Assembly: GCA_020249145.1 (NCBI GenBank)
Contig: JADCGF010000027.1
Coordinates: 1 to 64,000 of the forward strand
Reading direction: 5' to 3'
Source of the DNA: Roseomonas sp.
GTDB lineage: Bacteria > Pseudomonadota > Alphaproteobacteria > Acetobacterales > Acetobacteraceae
Length of the DNA: 64,000 nt
In this document: positions 8,888 to 17,732 of the stretch, piece by piece
How the letters are laid out: every line of letters starts with the position of its first letter
Numbering within the stretch: the stretch's first letter is position 1
Program-made: the position numbers and the translations under genes
Notes under the pieces: generated by a model
Told to the model about the DNA's origin: nothing
What the model saw: only the letters and a program-made list of their open reading frames with translations
The model's database searches: none

Positions 8888-8912
8888 GGGGGCGTTTCGG
8901 CGCCCCCTTTTT
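8888..8912 (+). terminator. intrinsic terminator after the Liv-type binding protein
   Basis: GGGGGCG (8888-8894) pairs perfectly with CGCCCCC (8901-8907) around a 6-nt loop and is followed by five T (8908-8912). It ends at the last base of the convergent gtrA gene. Confidence 0.88.
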
Positions 8913-9364
8913 CATGTCTCGCGCGCCCGAAAGACCAATTGGCGCGACAGCACGAAATTCCCGAACATGCCGGCAATCGCCCCCGCGGCCACACCCAACA
9001 CCGGATGGGCCGCCACCATGGGCACAAAGACGATCAACGCGGCATAGGTGCCGTAATTCATCGCAAAACCAATAAGGTTCACCAGCAGGAACAGCGCCCA
9101 TTGCTGATGCGCGGGGCCTTCGCCGCGTCCGCGAAAGGTCCAAAGCCGATTGAGCGCCCAGGTTGTTGTCGCAGCCACCAAATAGGAGACCGCCCGCCCG
9201 CCATAAAGCCCAAGCCCAAATGCCAGGCCAGCATAGAGCACCGCCGTATCCACCACAAAGCCGATGGTGCCCACCACCCCAAAGCGCAGGAATTCCATCA
9301 GCACTGAAAAACGCGCCGCGCCGATCATGCCTTCAATACGCGCTAGAACCACCTGAACTGCCAT
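8912..9364 (-). CDS. GtrA family membrane protein
   Basis: 150 residues with four predicted membrane helices (FGVVGTIGFVVDTAVLYAGL, AVSYLVAATTTWALN, FLLVNLIGFAMNYGTYAAL, VAAGAIAGMFGNFVLSRQ). The conserved N-terminal FLRFGVVGTIGF and the central NRLWTF are typical of GtrA. The family is thought to help move polyprenyl-linked sugars across the inner membrane for glycosylation of surface polymers. No glycosyltransferase partner is adjacent. The first start at 9364 is used; starting ~20 residues later is also possible. It converges on the Liv-type binding protein and shares its terminator hairpin. Confidence 0.85.
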   Translation of the reverse strand: MAVQVVLARIEGMIGAARFSVLMEFLRFGVVGTIGFVVDTAVLYAGLAFGLGLYGGRAVSYLVAATTTWALNRLWTFRGRGEGPAHQQWALFLLVNLIGFAMNYGTYAALIVFVPMVAAHPVLGVAAGAIAGMFGNFVLSRQLVFRARET

Positions 9365-9685
9365 GCGCGCCTGTTACGCAGGAAAGTCGCGCGGCGCAAA
9401 CCGCGTTGGATTTGGTCGGGCTGGCGGCCAGGGGTAGGGCAGGGACCTTTTGGGTGAATGGCTCTATCGCACCATCCACGTTTCCGTGCCCTTGGGCGCA
9501 GCAGGCCAAAGCGGCTCCCCGGGGCAGGAGGTTTTGGCGGAACTGACGCAAAGTAAGGCAATCTGGATAGATACCGCGCAGCAGCCGGCTTTGGGCTTCG
9601 GCCATAAGCCGGGCTAGGGCAAAACGCCGCTTGCGCGGCTTGCCGCAAGCGGGCTTGATAAGGGCACGTCGAAAAGGGGCTTCAC
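9365..9685. other. 321-nt intergenic region between divergent gtrA and peptide-binding-protein gene
   Basis: I see no convincing gene here; open frames on both strands have atypical composition. It must carry the promoters for gtrA (leftward) and the downstream binding protein (rightward). One clear hairpin, CCGCTTGCG (9627-9635) with CGCAAGCGG (9644-9652) around an 8-nt loop, lies about 35 nt before the start at 9686. It has no U-tract and may act in the leader of that mRNA. Confidence 0.5.
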
Positions 9686-11275
9686 ATGCAACGTCGGGAT
9701 GTCTTCAAACTCGGTGCCGCGGCGGCGGCTGCCACGCTGCCAAGCTTTGCCATCGCCCAGCCAGCCCAGAACCGCGTGCTGAAAATGGTGCCGCAGGCGA
9801 ACCTCACCAGCCTCGACCCGATTTGGACTACGGCGAATATCACCCGGAATTACGGGTATATGGTGTTCGACACGCTTTATGGCATGGATGCGCAATTCCG
9901 CCCGCAGCCGCAAATGGCAGCCGGCCATAGCAGCGATGATGGTGGGCGGAGTGTCACCATCACGCTGCGCCCTGGGCTGAAATTCCATGATGGAGAACCG
10001 GTGCGCGCGCAGGATGTGGTGCCAAGCCTGCAACGCTGGATGAAGCGCAGCCCCTTCGGCCAAAAGCTGGCCACTGTGACCGATGACATCCAAATGCTGG
10101 ATGACATGCGGATACGCTTCCGCCTGAAGAAACCCTTCCCGCTGCTGTTCCATGCACTGGCGCAGGTTTCCAATGGCCCGGCCTTCATCATGCCCGAACG
10201 CCTGGCCAAGACCGATCCCTTCCAGCAGGTGCGCGAAGCCATCGGCAGCGGCCCCTTCCGCTTCAGGGCCAATGAATTCAATTCCGGCAGCCTCGCGGTG
10301 TTTGAACGCTTCGCCGATTACGTGCCCGTGCAGACCGGCACGCCAAGCCTCACCGCCGGGCCAAAAATCGCGCATTTCGATCGCGTGGAATGGCATATCA
10401 TTGTGGATGCCGCGACGGCGGCGGCGGCTTTGCAAACCGGCGAGATTGATTGGTATGAACAGCCGCCACCGGAAGTGCAGCTGCTGCTCCGCCGCAACCG
10501 GCAGGTGGTGATCGAAGCGATTGATCCGCTGCCGCTGACCGGCATTTTGCGCTTCAACCATGCGCATGCGCCCTTCAACAACAAGGCTTTGCGCCAAGCT
10601 TTGCTGCCGGCGATCAGCCAGCAGGATTTCATGCAAGCCTCCGTCGGCACGGATGCTTCGCTTTACACCACGGGCGTTGGCATGTTCACGCCGGGCACGC
10701 CGCTGGCCAATGATGCGGGGCTGGCGCCGCTGATGGGGCCGCGCAGCATAGACCGCGCGCGGGCCCTGATGCGCGAAGCGGGCTATACCAATCAGACCAT
10801 GCGCCTGATTGGCCCGACCGATATTCTGGTGCCGGCCGCACTCACGCAGGTGGGCGCCGATCTTGTGCGCCGGCTTGGCTTCAATGCCGACATTGTACTC
10901 AGCGATTGGGGCACCACGGTGCAACGCCGCACCTCGCGTGAGCCGGTGGAACGTGGCGGCTGGTCCATGCTGTTCACCTCCTTCTCCTCCTTCGATTTCG
11001 CCGATCCGGCAGCGCATTTCCCGTTGCGCGGCAATGGCACCAATGCCTGGTTCGGTTGGCCGGATGTGCCGCGGCTTGAGGAATTGCGCGATGCCTGGTT
11101 TGACGCGCCGGACCTTGCCGCGCAGCAGGCCCTCGCGCGGGATATGCAGACGGTCGCGATGGATGAACTGCCCTATATTCCGCTTGGGTCCTATAAATCC
11201 ATGACAGCCTTGCGCGCGAACCTCACCGGGCGCGTGGCGGGGCTGGCGCTTTATTGGGGCATTCGGCGGGGCTGA
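9686..11275 (+). CDS. peptide ABC transporter substrate-binding protein (SBP family 5), first paralogue
   Basis: 529 residues. The export signal, MQRRDVFKLGAAAAAATLPS, has an RR start compatible with Tat export. The mature protein has the DppA/OppA-type fold: VTITLRPGLKFHDGEPVRAQDV near residues 90-110, GSGPFRF, and RFNHAHAPFNNKALRQAL. It should capture di/oligopeptides or another solute (nickel, glutathione, opines) in the periplasm. It is a clear paralogue of the next gene, sharing for example the MPERxAxTDPFQQV stretch and the same C-terminal layout. It is separated from that gene by 222 nt, so it may be transcribed alone yet feed the same permease. Confidence 0.92.
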   Translation: MQRRDVFKLGAAAAAATLPSFAIAQPAQNRVLKMVPQANLTSLDPIWTTANITRNYGYMVFDTLYGMDAQFRPQPQMAAGHSSDDGGRSVTITLRPGLKFHDGEPVRAQDVVPSLQRWMKRSPFGQKLATVTDDIQMLDDMRIRFRLKKPFPLLFHALAQVSNGPAFIMPERLAKTDPFQQVREAIGSGPFRFRANEFNSGSLAVFERFADYVPVQTGTPSLTAGPKIAHFDRVEWHIIVDAATAAAALQTGEIDWYEQPPPEVQLLLRRNRQVVIEAIDPLPLTGILRFNHAHAPFNNKALRQALLPAISQQDFMQASVGTDASLYTTGVGMFTPGTPLANDAGLAPLMGPRSIDRARALMREAGYTNQTMRLIGPTDILVPAALTQVGADLVRRLGFNADIVLSDWGTTVQRRTSREPVERGGWSMLFTSFSSFDFADPAAHFPLRGNGTNAWFGWPDVPRLEELRDAWFDAPDLAAQQALARDMQTVAMDELPYIPLGSYKSMTALRANLTGRVAGLALYWGIRRG

Positions 11276-11497
11276 AGGGCAACGGGGGCGCGCTACCCCT
11301 CACCCGGAAGCCATTGCTGGCATGGGCCATGCATCGTTATGGCGAAGCTGAGGATGCCGGGCCGTGAGCGGGGCTATTTGCGCCGCACGGAAAGCAGGCT
11401 AAGCGAGACGACGTGTTCTGCATTGCCAATTGGCGAGGCAGGGTGACTTTTACCTGGGCAGACTGGGCTGCCCCGAACATGACATGGGAGACGGGCA

Positions 11498-13099
11498 ATG
11501 GATCGTAGAGACTTCCTCAAGGCAACAGCAGGCGTTGCCGCGCTGGCCGGTACGGGCGGGCTTGCCGCCCCGGCGCTGGCGCAGGGCGCCGCCGCACGCA
11601 CGCTGCGCTTCGTGCCGCAGGCCAATCTGGCCAATTTCGACCCGATCTGGGGCACGCAATATGTGGTGCGCAATGCCGCCGCTTTGGTGTGGGACACGCT
11701 TTACGGCTTTGACGACAAGCTGGAAGCCAAGCGCCAGATGGTGGAAAGTGAGGAAGTCTCCTCGGATGGGAAGGTCTGGACCTTCCGCCTGCGTGAAGGC
11801 CTGATGTGGCATGATGGCACCAGGGTGACGGCGGCGGATTGCGTCGCCAGCCTCAATCGCTGGGCGGTGCGTGATGGCATGGGCCAGATGATTCGTGCCA
11901 TTCAGGAAGAATTGGTGGCGGTGGATGACCGCACCTTCCGCTGGAGCCTGAAGGCGCCTTACCCCAAGATGCTCCTGGCGCTTGGCAAGAACAACACGCC
12001 GATGGCCTTCATGATGCCGGAGCGCATCGCACGCACCGATCCCTTCCAACAGGTCACGGAATTTGTGGGTTCCGGCCCGATGCGCTTTGTGCGCAATGAA
12101 TGGGTCCCCGGTGCCCGCGCGGTCTTCACCCGCTTTGAACAATATGTCCCGCGCAATGAGCCTCCGTCATGGTTGGCGGGCGGCAAGCGTATGGGCGTGG
12201 ACCGCATTGAATGGATCATCATGCCAGACCCGGCCACGGCCTCGGCGGCGCTGATGAACAATGAAATTGATTGGTGGGAAACTCCGCTGACCGATTTGAT
12301 TCCATCCTTGCGGCGCAATCGCAATATCCGCGTGGATATCGCCGATCCGCTCGGCAATATCGGGTCCTTCCGCTTCAACCATTTGCATGCACCGTTCAAT
12401 GACGTGCGCGCGCGCCGCGCGGTTGCCATGGTTCTGAACCAGGAAGACTATATGCGATCCGTGGTCGGTGATGATCGCGCGCTCTGGCAGACACTGCCTT
12501 CCTTCTTCACGCCAGGCACGCCGCTTTATACTGAAGCGGGTGGCGATATCCTGAAGGGGCCGCGCAATGTTGAAGCCGCCCGCGCCTTGCTGCGTGAATC
12601 TGGCTATAATGGCCAGCCCATTACGCTGCTGGTTGGTCAGGATCAGGCGCCGCTCAAGGCCATGGGTGAAGTCACCAATGCGCTGCTGCGTTCCATTGGC
12701 ATGAATGTGGATTTCGTGGCGACAGATTGGGGCACGGTTGGTCAGCGCCGCGCTTCCAAATCGCCCCCCGGTCAGGGTGGCTGGCATATCTTCCACACCT
12801 GGCATGCGGGTGCGGATTGCATCAATCCGGCGGCCTATCTGGCGCTGCGCGCGCATGGCGATGGCGCCTGGTTCGGTTGGCCGAAGGATGATGCGGTGGA
12901 AGCCGCGCGTGACAAGTGGTTTGCCGCCCCCGATCTGGCGGCGGAAAAGGCCGCGGTTGCGGAAATGAATGCCGCGGCCATGAGCCACATGACCTATGCG
13001 CCCACTGGTTTCTACAAAACCTATCAGGCGTGGCGGGCGAATGTTACGGGCATTGTCGGTGGCCCGCTGCCCTTCTTCTGGGGCGTGAATAAGGCCTAA
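11498..13099 (+). CDS. peptide ABC transporter substrate-binding protein (SBP family 5), second paralogue
   Basis: 533 residues. The signal MDRRDFLKATAGVAALAGTG has a twin-arginine core (RRDFLK), so Tat export is likely. Family 5 landmarks include FRLREGLMWHDGTRVTAADC, GSGPMRFVRNEW and RFNHLHAPFNDVRARRAV. It lies 21 nt before the first permease gene and is almost certainly the cognate receptor of the importer encoded downstream. The ligand cannot be read from sequence; dipeptide, oligopeptide or glutathione-like solutes are usual. The close paralogue upstream suggests that one importer serves two ligand ranges. Confidence 0.93.
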   Translation: MDRRDFLKATAGVAALAGTGGLAAPALAQGAAARTLRFVPQANLANFDPIWGTQYVVRNAAALVWDTLYGFDDKLEAKRQMVESEEVSSDGKVWTFRLREGLMWHDGTRVTAADCVASLNRWAVRDGMGQMIRAIQEELVAVDDRTFRWSLKAPYPKMLLALGKNNTPMAFMMPERIARTDPFQQVTEFVGSGPMRFVRNEWVPGARAVFTRFEQYVPRNEPPSWLAGGKRMGVDRIEWIIMPDPATASAALMNNEIDWWETPLTDLIPSLRRNRNIRVDIADPLGNIGSFRFNHLHAPFNDVRARRAVAMVLNQEDYMRSVVGDDRALWQTLPSFFTPGTPLYTEAGGDILKGPRNVEAARALLRESGYNGQPITLLVGQDQAPLKAMGEVTNALLRSIGMNVDFVATDWGTVGQRRASKSPPGQGGWHIFHTWHAGADCINPAAYLALRAHGDGAWFGWPKDDAVEAARDKWFAAPDLAAEKAAVAEMNAAAMSHMTYAPTGFYKTYQAWRANVTGIVGGPLPFFWGVNKA

Positions 13100-13120
13100 C
13101 CAGGAAAGATTGCCGGGATC

Positions 13121-14062
13121 ATGTTTGCCTATATCGTCCGCCGCGTCTTGGCCACCATTCCGGTGATGGCCTTTGTCGCGCTATTCGTCTTCAGTCTGCT
13201 TTATGTCGCACCCGGTGATCCGGCGGCGGTAATTGCGGGCGATCAGGCAACGCCTGAAGATGTGGAACGCATCCGCGCCAGCCTTGGCCTCGACCGGCCC
13301 TTTTTGATCCGGTTCGGGGAATGGGTCTGGCGTATTCTTCAGGGTGATCTTGGCGTTTCGATTTTCACCAATCTGCCCGTTTCCACCATGATCCAGCAGC
13401 GTATTGAACCAACGCTATCGCTCATGATCATTACGCTGATCCTGGCGGTTTCGGTGGCCATCCCGATGGGGGTGATCGCGGCCTGGAAGCAGGGCACGGT
13501 GATTGACCGCACCGTGATGGGCTTTGCGGTGCTGGGCTTTTCCGTGCCCGTCTTTGTGGTGGGCTATGTGCTGGCCTTTATCTTTGCACTGGAACTCGAT
13601 TGGGTGCCGGTGCAGGGCTATACGCCGATCAAGCAAGGTTTCTTTCCCTGGTTCCAGAACCTGATCCTGCCGGCTATCGCTTTGGGCACGGTCTATATCG
13701 CGCTGATTGCGCGCATCACGCGTGCGACCATGCTGGAAGTACTGCAACAGGATTATATCCGCACCGCCCGTGCCAAGGGTGCCGGGCAGCGTAACATCCT
13801 GTTCCTGCATGCGCTGAAGAATGCCGCCGTGCCGATCGTCACCGTGATCGGGATTGGCATTGCGCTGCTGATTGGTGGCGCGGTGGTGACGGAAAGCGTC
13901 TTCGCCATTCCGGGCCTTGGGCGCCTCACGGTGGATGCCATTCTGCGGCGCGACTACCCGGTCATTCAGGGCGTCGTGCTGCTGTTTTCCTTTGTCTATG
14001 TGCTTGTGAATCTCATGATTGACCTGCTCTATACCATTCTGGACCCGAGGATCAGATACTGA
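13121..14062 (+). CDS. DppB-type peptide ABC transporter permease
   Basis: 313 residues with six predicted membrane helices. It starts with the typical MFAYIVRRVLATIPVM and FVFSLLYVAPGDPA. The EAA-loop segment for ATPase contact, YIRTARAKGAGQRNILFLHAL, lies near residues 211-231, and the C-terminus LIDLLYTILDPRIRY is a strong DppB/OppB signature. It pairs with the DppC-type permease, whose start overlaps this stop by one base. It is an inner-membrane component of the importer. Confidence 0.95.
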   Translation: MFAYIVRRVLATIPVMAFVALFVFSLLYVAPGDPAAVIAGDQATPEDVERIRASLGLDRPFLIRFGEWVWRILQGDLGVSIFTNLPVSTMIQQRIEPTLSLMIITLILAVSVAIPMGVIAAWKQGTVIDRTVMGFAVLGFSVPVFVVGYVLAFIFALELDWVPVQGYTPIKQGFFPWFQNLILPAIALGTVYIALIARITRATMLEVLQQDYIRTARAKGAGQRNILFLHALKNAAVPIVTVIGIGIALLIGGAVVTESVFAIPGLGRLTVDAILRRDYPVIQGVVLLFSFVYVLVNLMIDLLYTILDPRIRY

Positions 14063-14988
14063 TGTCCGCTTCCATCCTCGACCCCAAGGGCATCACAGCG
14101 GCCAATGTGGCCGTGGCACCGACCCTGCCCGACATCATGCCGCCGGTGAAGCCGCGCAAAGGCTTTTTCGGCTATATGCGTCGCCACCCAGCCATCGCGA
14201 TTGGCGGTTCGTTGGTCACGCTCATGGTGCTGGTCGCGATTTTCGCGCCCTTCCTGTTCACCACGGACCCGACCGCGCTTGCCCCCGCGCGGCGCACACG
14301 TGAACCATCGGCCATGTATTGGTTCGGCACGGATATGCTGGGCCGCGATATCTATTCGCGGGTGCTTTATGGTGCGCGGGTGTCGCTGCTGGTGGGCTTT
14401 TCGGTCGCGGTGCTGGCTTCCATCATTGGTCTTACGATTGGGATGATTTCCGGCTTCATCCGTTGGGCCGATAGCATCATCATGCGGGTCATGGATGGCA
14501 TGATGTCCATCCCGCCCATTCTGCTGGCAATCGCGCTGATGGCGCTGACACGCGGTTCGGTGCAAAACGTCATTATCGCCATCACCATTGCGGAAATCCC
14601 GCGCGTCTCTCGCCTGGTGCGCGGCGTCGTTTTGTCCCTGCGTGAGCAACCCTATGTGGATGCCGCGGTGGCGGCGGGTACCAGCACACCCGTGATCATC
14701 TGGCGCCATATCCTGCCGAATACCCTGGCGCCCATCACGGTGCAGGCAACCTATATCTGCGCGTCCGCGATGATCGTGGAAAGCATCCTGTCCTTTATTG
14801 GCGCCGGCACGCCGCCCATCATCCCCTCCTGGGGCAATATCATGGCCGAAGGCCGCGCGCTTTGGCAGGTGAAGCCCTATATCGTGTTCTTCCCGGCCAT
14901 TTTCCTTTCCATCACCGTGCTGGCGGTGAACCTGCTTGGCGATGGTTTGCGTGATGCCCTCGACCCGCGCATGGCGAAAAGGCTCTGA
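14062..14988 (+). CDS. DppC-type peptide ABC transporter permease
   Basis: 308 residues. A cytosolic N-terminal arm is followed by the first helix (IAIGGSLVTLMVLVAIFAPF), then the family signature FGTDMLGRDIYSRVLYGARV. The EAA-like loop is EQPYVDAAVAAGTSTPVIIW, and the C-terminus NLLGDGLRDALDPRMAK is classic DppC/OppC. It forms the translocation pore with the preceding permease. The stop lies 3 nt before the first ATPase start, consistent with a single operon. Confidence 0.95.
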   Translation: MSASILDPKGITAANVAVAPTLPDIMPPVKPRKGFFGYMRRHPAIAIGGSLVTLMVLVAIFAPFLFTTDPTALAPARRTREPSAMYWFGTDMLGRDIYSRVLYGARVSLLVGFSVAVLASIIGLTIGMISGFIRWADSIIMRVMDGMMSIPPILLAIALMALTRGSVQNVIIAITIAEIPRVSRLVRGVVLSLREQPYVDAAVAAGTSTPVIIWRHILPNTLAPITVQATYICASAMIVESILSFIGAGTPPIIPSWGNIMAEGRALWQVKPYIVFFPAIFLSITVLAVNLLGDGLRDALDPRMAKRL

Positions 14989-14991
14989 CCC

Positions 14992-15981
14992 ATGGCGATT
15001 CTCGAAATTGAAAACCTGCAAACCCATTTCCGTACGCCTGATGGCATTAATCGCTCGGTGGATGGCGTTTCCTTCCATGTTGAGGCAGGGGAGACCCTGG
15101 CCGTTGTGGGCGAGAGCGGTTGCGGCAAATCCGTCACCGCCATGTCCATCCTCCGCCTGATCCCGGAACCGCCCGGCAAGCTTTCCGGCGCCATCCGCTT
15201 CAATGGCAAGAACCTGCTTGACCTCTCGGAAGCTGAAATGCGTGGCATTCGCGGCAATGAGATCAGCATGATCTTCCAGGAACCCATGACGTCACTGAAC
15301 CCGGTGCTGACCGTGGGCCGCCAGATCGGGGAAACCCTGCGCCTCCACCAGGGCATGTCGGCGCAGCAGGCGGAAGATCGTGCGGTGGAAATGCTGAAGC
15401 TGGTCGGCATTCCGGAAGCCGAGCGCCGCGTGAAGGAATATCCGCACCAGCTTTCGGGCGGCATGCGTCAGCGCGTGATGATTGCCATTGCGCTTGCCTG
15501 CAACCCGAAACTGTTGATCGCAGATGAACCCACCACGGCCTTGGATGTGACCATCCAGGCGCAGATTTTGGACCTGATGCGTGACCTGAAGCACCGCGTG
15601 GGCGCTGCCATTGTGCTGATCACGCATGATCTTGGCGTGGTGGCGGAAGTCGCTGAGCGCGTGGTGGTCATGTATGCGGGGCGCAAGGTGGAAGAAGCCA
15701 AGGTTGGGCCTTTGTTCCGCAACCCGCGTCATCCTTACACGCAAGGCTTGCTTGGGTCGGTGCCGAAGCTTGGGTCTTCGCTTGACGGAACTGAAACGCG
15801 CTTGCAGGAAATCCCGGGGCTGGTGCCGAGCCTCAAGCAAAAGCTGCAAGGCTGTGTTTTTGCCAGCCGCTGCCCCTATGCCACTGATCTTTGCACAAGC
15901 GTCGCGCCGGGCCTGGAAGAAAAGGCCCCCGGCCATATCGTCGCCTGTCACTATGCGCTCAAGGAGGCCGTCGCGGCATGA
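14992..15981 (+). CDS. DppD-type peptide ABC transporter ATPase
   Basis: 329 residues. Walker A is [10 protein letters not shown] near residues 39-48, the ABC signature is [12 protein letters not shown], Walker B is [12 protein letters not shown], and the switch His lies in [10 protein letters not shown]. The C-terminal oligopeptide-ATPase extension carries the Cys motif [14 protein letters not shown], known in this subfamily (sometimes an Fe-S site). It powers the DppBC-like permease from the cytosolic face. Its end overlaps the start of the second ATPase in ATGA. Confidence 0.95.
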   Translation: MAILEIENLQTHFRTPDGINRSVDGVSFHVEAGETLAVVGESGCGKSVTAMSILRLIPEPPGKLSGAIRFNGKNLLDLSEAEMRGIRGNEISMIFQEPMTSLNPVLTVGRQIGETLRLHQGMSAQQAEDRAVEMLKLVGIPEAERRVKEYPHQLSGGMRQRVMIAIALACNPKLLIADEPTTALDVTIQAQILDLMRDLKHRVGAAIVLITHDLGVVAEVAERVVVMYAGRKVEEAKVGPLFRNPRHPYTQGLLGSVPKLGSSLDGTETRLQEIPGLVPSLKQKLQGCVFASRCPYATDLCTSVAPGLEEKAPGHIVACHYALKEAVAA

Positions 15982-17009
15982 GCACGCCTCTGCTCGAGGT
16001 CAATGACCTCAAGAAACACTTTCCCGTCCGCGCTGGCTTCCTGGGCGGTGTTACGGGTTATGTCTATGCCGTGGATGGCATTTCCTTTTCCATCGCCAAG
16101 GGGGAAACCCTTTCATTGGTGGGTGAATCCGGCTGCGGCAAATCCACCGTCGGCAAGGCCATTCTACGCCTGTTCGACATCACCGGCGGCCAGGTGACGC
16201 TGGATGGCACACGGATTGATGACATGCCGGCCAGCACGCTGCGCCCACTGCGGCGGCGCATGCAGGTGGTGTTTCAGGACCCCTATTCCTCGCTCAACCC
16301 GCGCATGCGGGTGCGGGATATTCTGGCTGAGCCGATCCGCAATTTTGGCTTGGCCAAGGATGCCGCTGATCTGGAAAAGCGCGTGGGCGATTTGATGGAC
16401 CGCGTGCGCCTGCCGCGTGATGCCGTGAATCGCTGGCCGCATGAATTCTCGGGCGGGCAGCGCCAGCGCATCGGCATTGCCCGTGCTTTGGCAGCCGAAC
16501 CTGACCTGATCATTTGCGATGAGGCTGTCTCGGCGCTGGATGTCTCGGTCAAGGCGCAGATCGTCAACCTGCTGCAGGATTTGCAGAAGGATTTGGGCCT
16601 CGCGCTGCTGTTTATCAGCCATGATCTCGCGATTGTGGAGCACATGACGCATCGCGTGGCGGTCATGTATCTTGGCAAGATCGTGGAAGTGGCGCCGAAG
16701 CGCGAATTATTTGCCGCCCCCAAGCACCCCTATACGGAAGCGCTGCTTTCCGCCGTGCCGGTGCCTGAACCCGGCGCGCAGCGGGAACGCGTGATCCTGA
16801 AGGGCGATGTGCCAAGCCCGATCAACCCACCCAAGGGCTGCCGCTTCCATACCCGCTGCCCCTATGCCTTTGACCGCTGCCGGCAGGATGAACCGGCGCT
16901 CCGCCAGACGGAGCCCGGGCATTGGTCCGCCTGCCATTTGCATGACCGCCCGGCGGCGGAAAACCCTCTGGCCGGGGCCAAGGGCGCGGCGCTTATCGCC
17001 AAGCATTAG
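15978..17009 (+). CDS. DppF-type peptide ABC transporter ATPase
   Basis: 343 residues from ATG 15978, which overlaps the upstream stop; a frame start at 15891 would lie inside the other ATPase. Walker A is [13 protein letters not shown], the signature is [15 protein letters not shown], Walker B is [12 protein letters not shown], and the switch is FISHDLAIV. The C-terminal extension [14 protein letters not shown] is the oligopeptide-type cysteine motif. It forms the ATPase heterodimer with DppD and is the last gene of the importer operon. A perfect 11-bp hairpin follows 5 nt after the stop. Confidence 0.95.
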   Translation: MSTPLLEVNDLKKHFPVRAGFLGGVTGYVYAVDGISFSIAKGETLSLVGESGCGKSTVGKAILRLFDITGGQVTLDGTRIDDMPASTLRPLRRRMQVVFQDPYSSLNPRMRVRDILAEPIRNFGLAKDAADLEKRVGDLMDRVRLPRDAVNRWPHEFSGGQRQRIGIARALAAEPDLIICDEAVSALDVSVKAQIVNLLQDLQKDLGLALLFISHDLAIVEHMTHRVAVMYLGKIVEVAPKRELFAAPKHPYTEALLSAVPVPEPGAQRERVILKGDVPSPINPPKGCRFHTRCPYAFDRCRQDEPALRQTEPGHWSACHLHDRPAAENPLAGAKGAALIAKH

Positions 17010-17014
17010 AGCCC

Positions 17015-17043
17015 CTTGCCCGGAGGGTACTTCTCCGGGCAAG
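17015..17043 (+). terminator. probable terminator of the peptide importer operon
   Basis: CTTGCCCGGAG (17015-17025) pairs perfectly with CTCCGGGCAAG (17033-17043), loop GGTACTT. The tail ATTTCACTTT is only moderately T-rich, so termination may be partial. Confidence 0.7.
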
Positions 17044-17149
17044 ATTTCACTTTGAAAAGCTTGACGAAGCCCCATCTTACAGGTGAGGCTTTAGGTTGAA
17101 ACACCCCTGGCCAAAGGGCCGGGCAGAAACATGGATTGGGAGACGCGCT

Positions 17150-17653
17150 ATGCCGCAGGTGACACTGACCGTGAATGGTCAAACCCATACGGCCGAGGTT
17201 GAAGGTCGCACGCTTCTGGTGGAGCTGCTGCGCGAGAAGCTCCGCATGACCGGCACGCATGTCGGCTGCGATACCAGCCAATGCGGCGCCTGCGTGGTGC
17301 ATGTGAATGGCGAAAGCGTAAAGTCTTGCACGACGCTCGCCGTGATGTGCAATGGCGCGAATGTGAGCACCATTGAAGGCCTCGCCGCCGCCGATGGCAC
17401 TTTGCATGTGATGCAGGAAGCCTTCCGCGAATACCACGCCCTGCAATGCGGCTTCTGCACGCCAGGGATGGTGATGAGCGCGATTGATTTGGTGAACAAG
17501 CACCCGCATGGCATCACGGAACAGCAAATCCGCGAAGGGCTGGAAGGCAATCTGTGCCGCTGCACCGGCTATCACAATATCGTCAAGGCCATCGCAGCCG
17601 CGGCGGAAGTGATGCAGGGTAAGCGCCAGGAAATGGCGCGCGCCGCTGACTAA
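17150..17653 (+). CDS. coxS: CO/xanthine dehydrogenase-family iron-sulfur subunit (CoxS-like)
   Basis: 167 residues from ATG 17150, the family's usual start ([11 protein letters not shown]). Plant-type [2Fe-2S] cysteines lie at 40, 45, 48 and 60 (CDTSQCGAC...C), and the second cluster cysteines at 100, 103, 136 and 138 ([14 protein letters not shown]). It passes electrons from the molybdenum centre to FAD in the hydroxylase complex. Its phrasing ([35 protein letters not shown]) is that of the aerobic CO dehydrogenase group. It is followed by the large and then the medium subunit, the S-L-M order of form II clusters. Confidence 0.93.
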   Translation: MPQVTLTVNGQTHTAEVEGRTLLVELLREKLRMTGTHVGCDTSQCGACVVHVNGESVKSCTTLAVMCNGANVSTIEGLAAADGTLHVMQEAFREYHALQCGFCTPGMVMSAIDLVNKHPHGITEQQIREGLEGNLCRCTGYHNIVKAIAAAAEVMQGKRQEMARAAD

Positions 17654-17732
17654 CAGGGCAGGGGGGAAACCCCGCCTCTGCGGCCCACAAAAGGCCGCAA
17701 CACAACAATCAGCCTGATGGGAGGCGTTAAAG

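Noticed and set aside
9343..9648. Leftward frame of ~100 codons between gtrA and the peptide-binding-protein gene
   Set aside because: Pro/Arg-rich translation with no domain sense and no ribosome site; typical spurious GC-rich frame.
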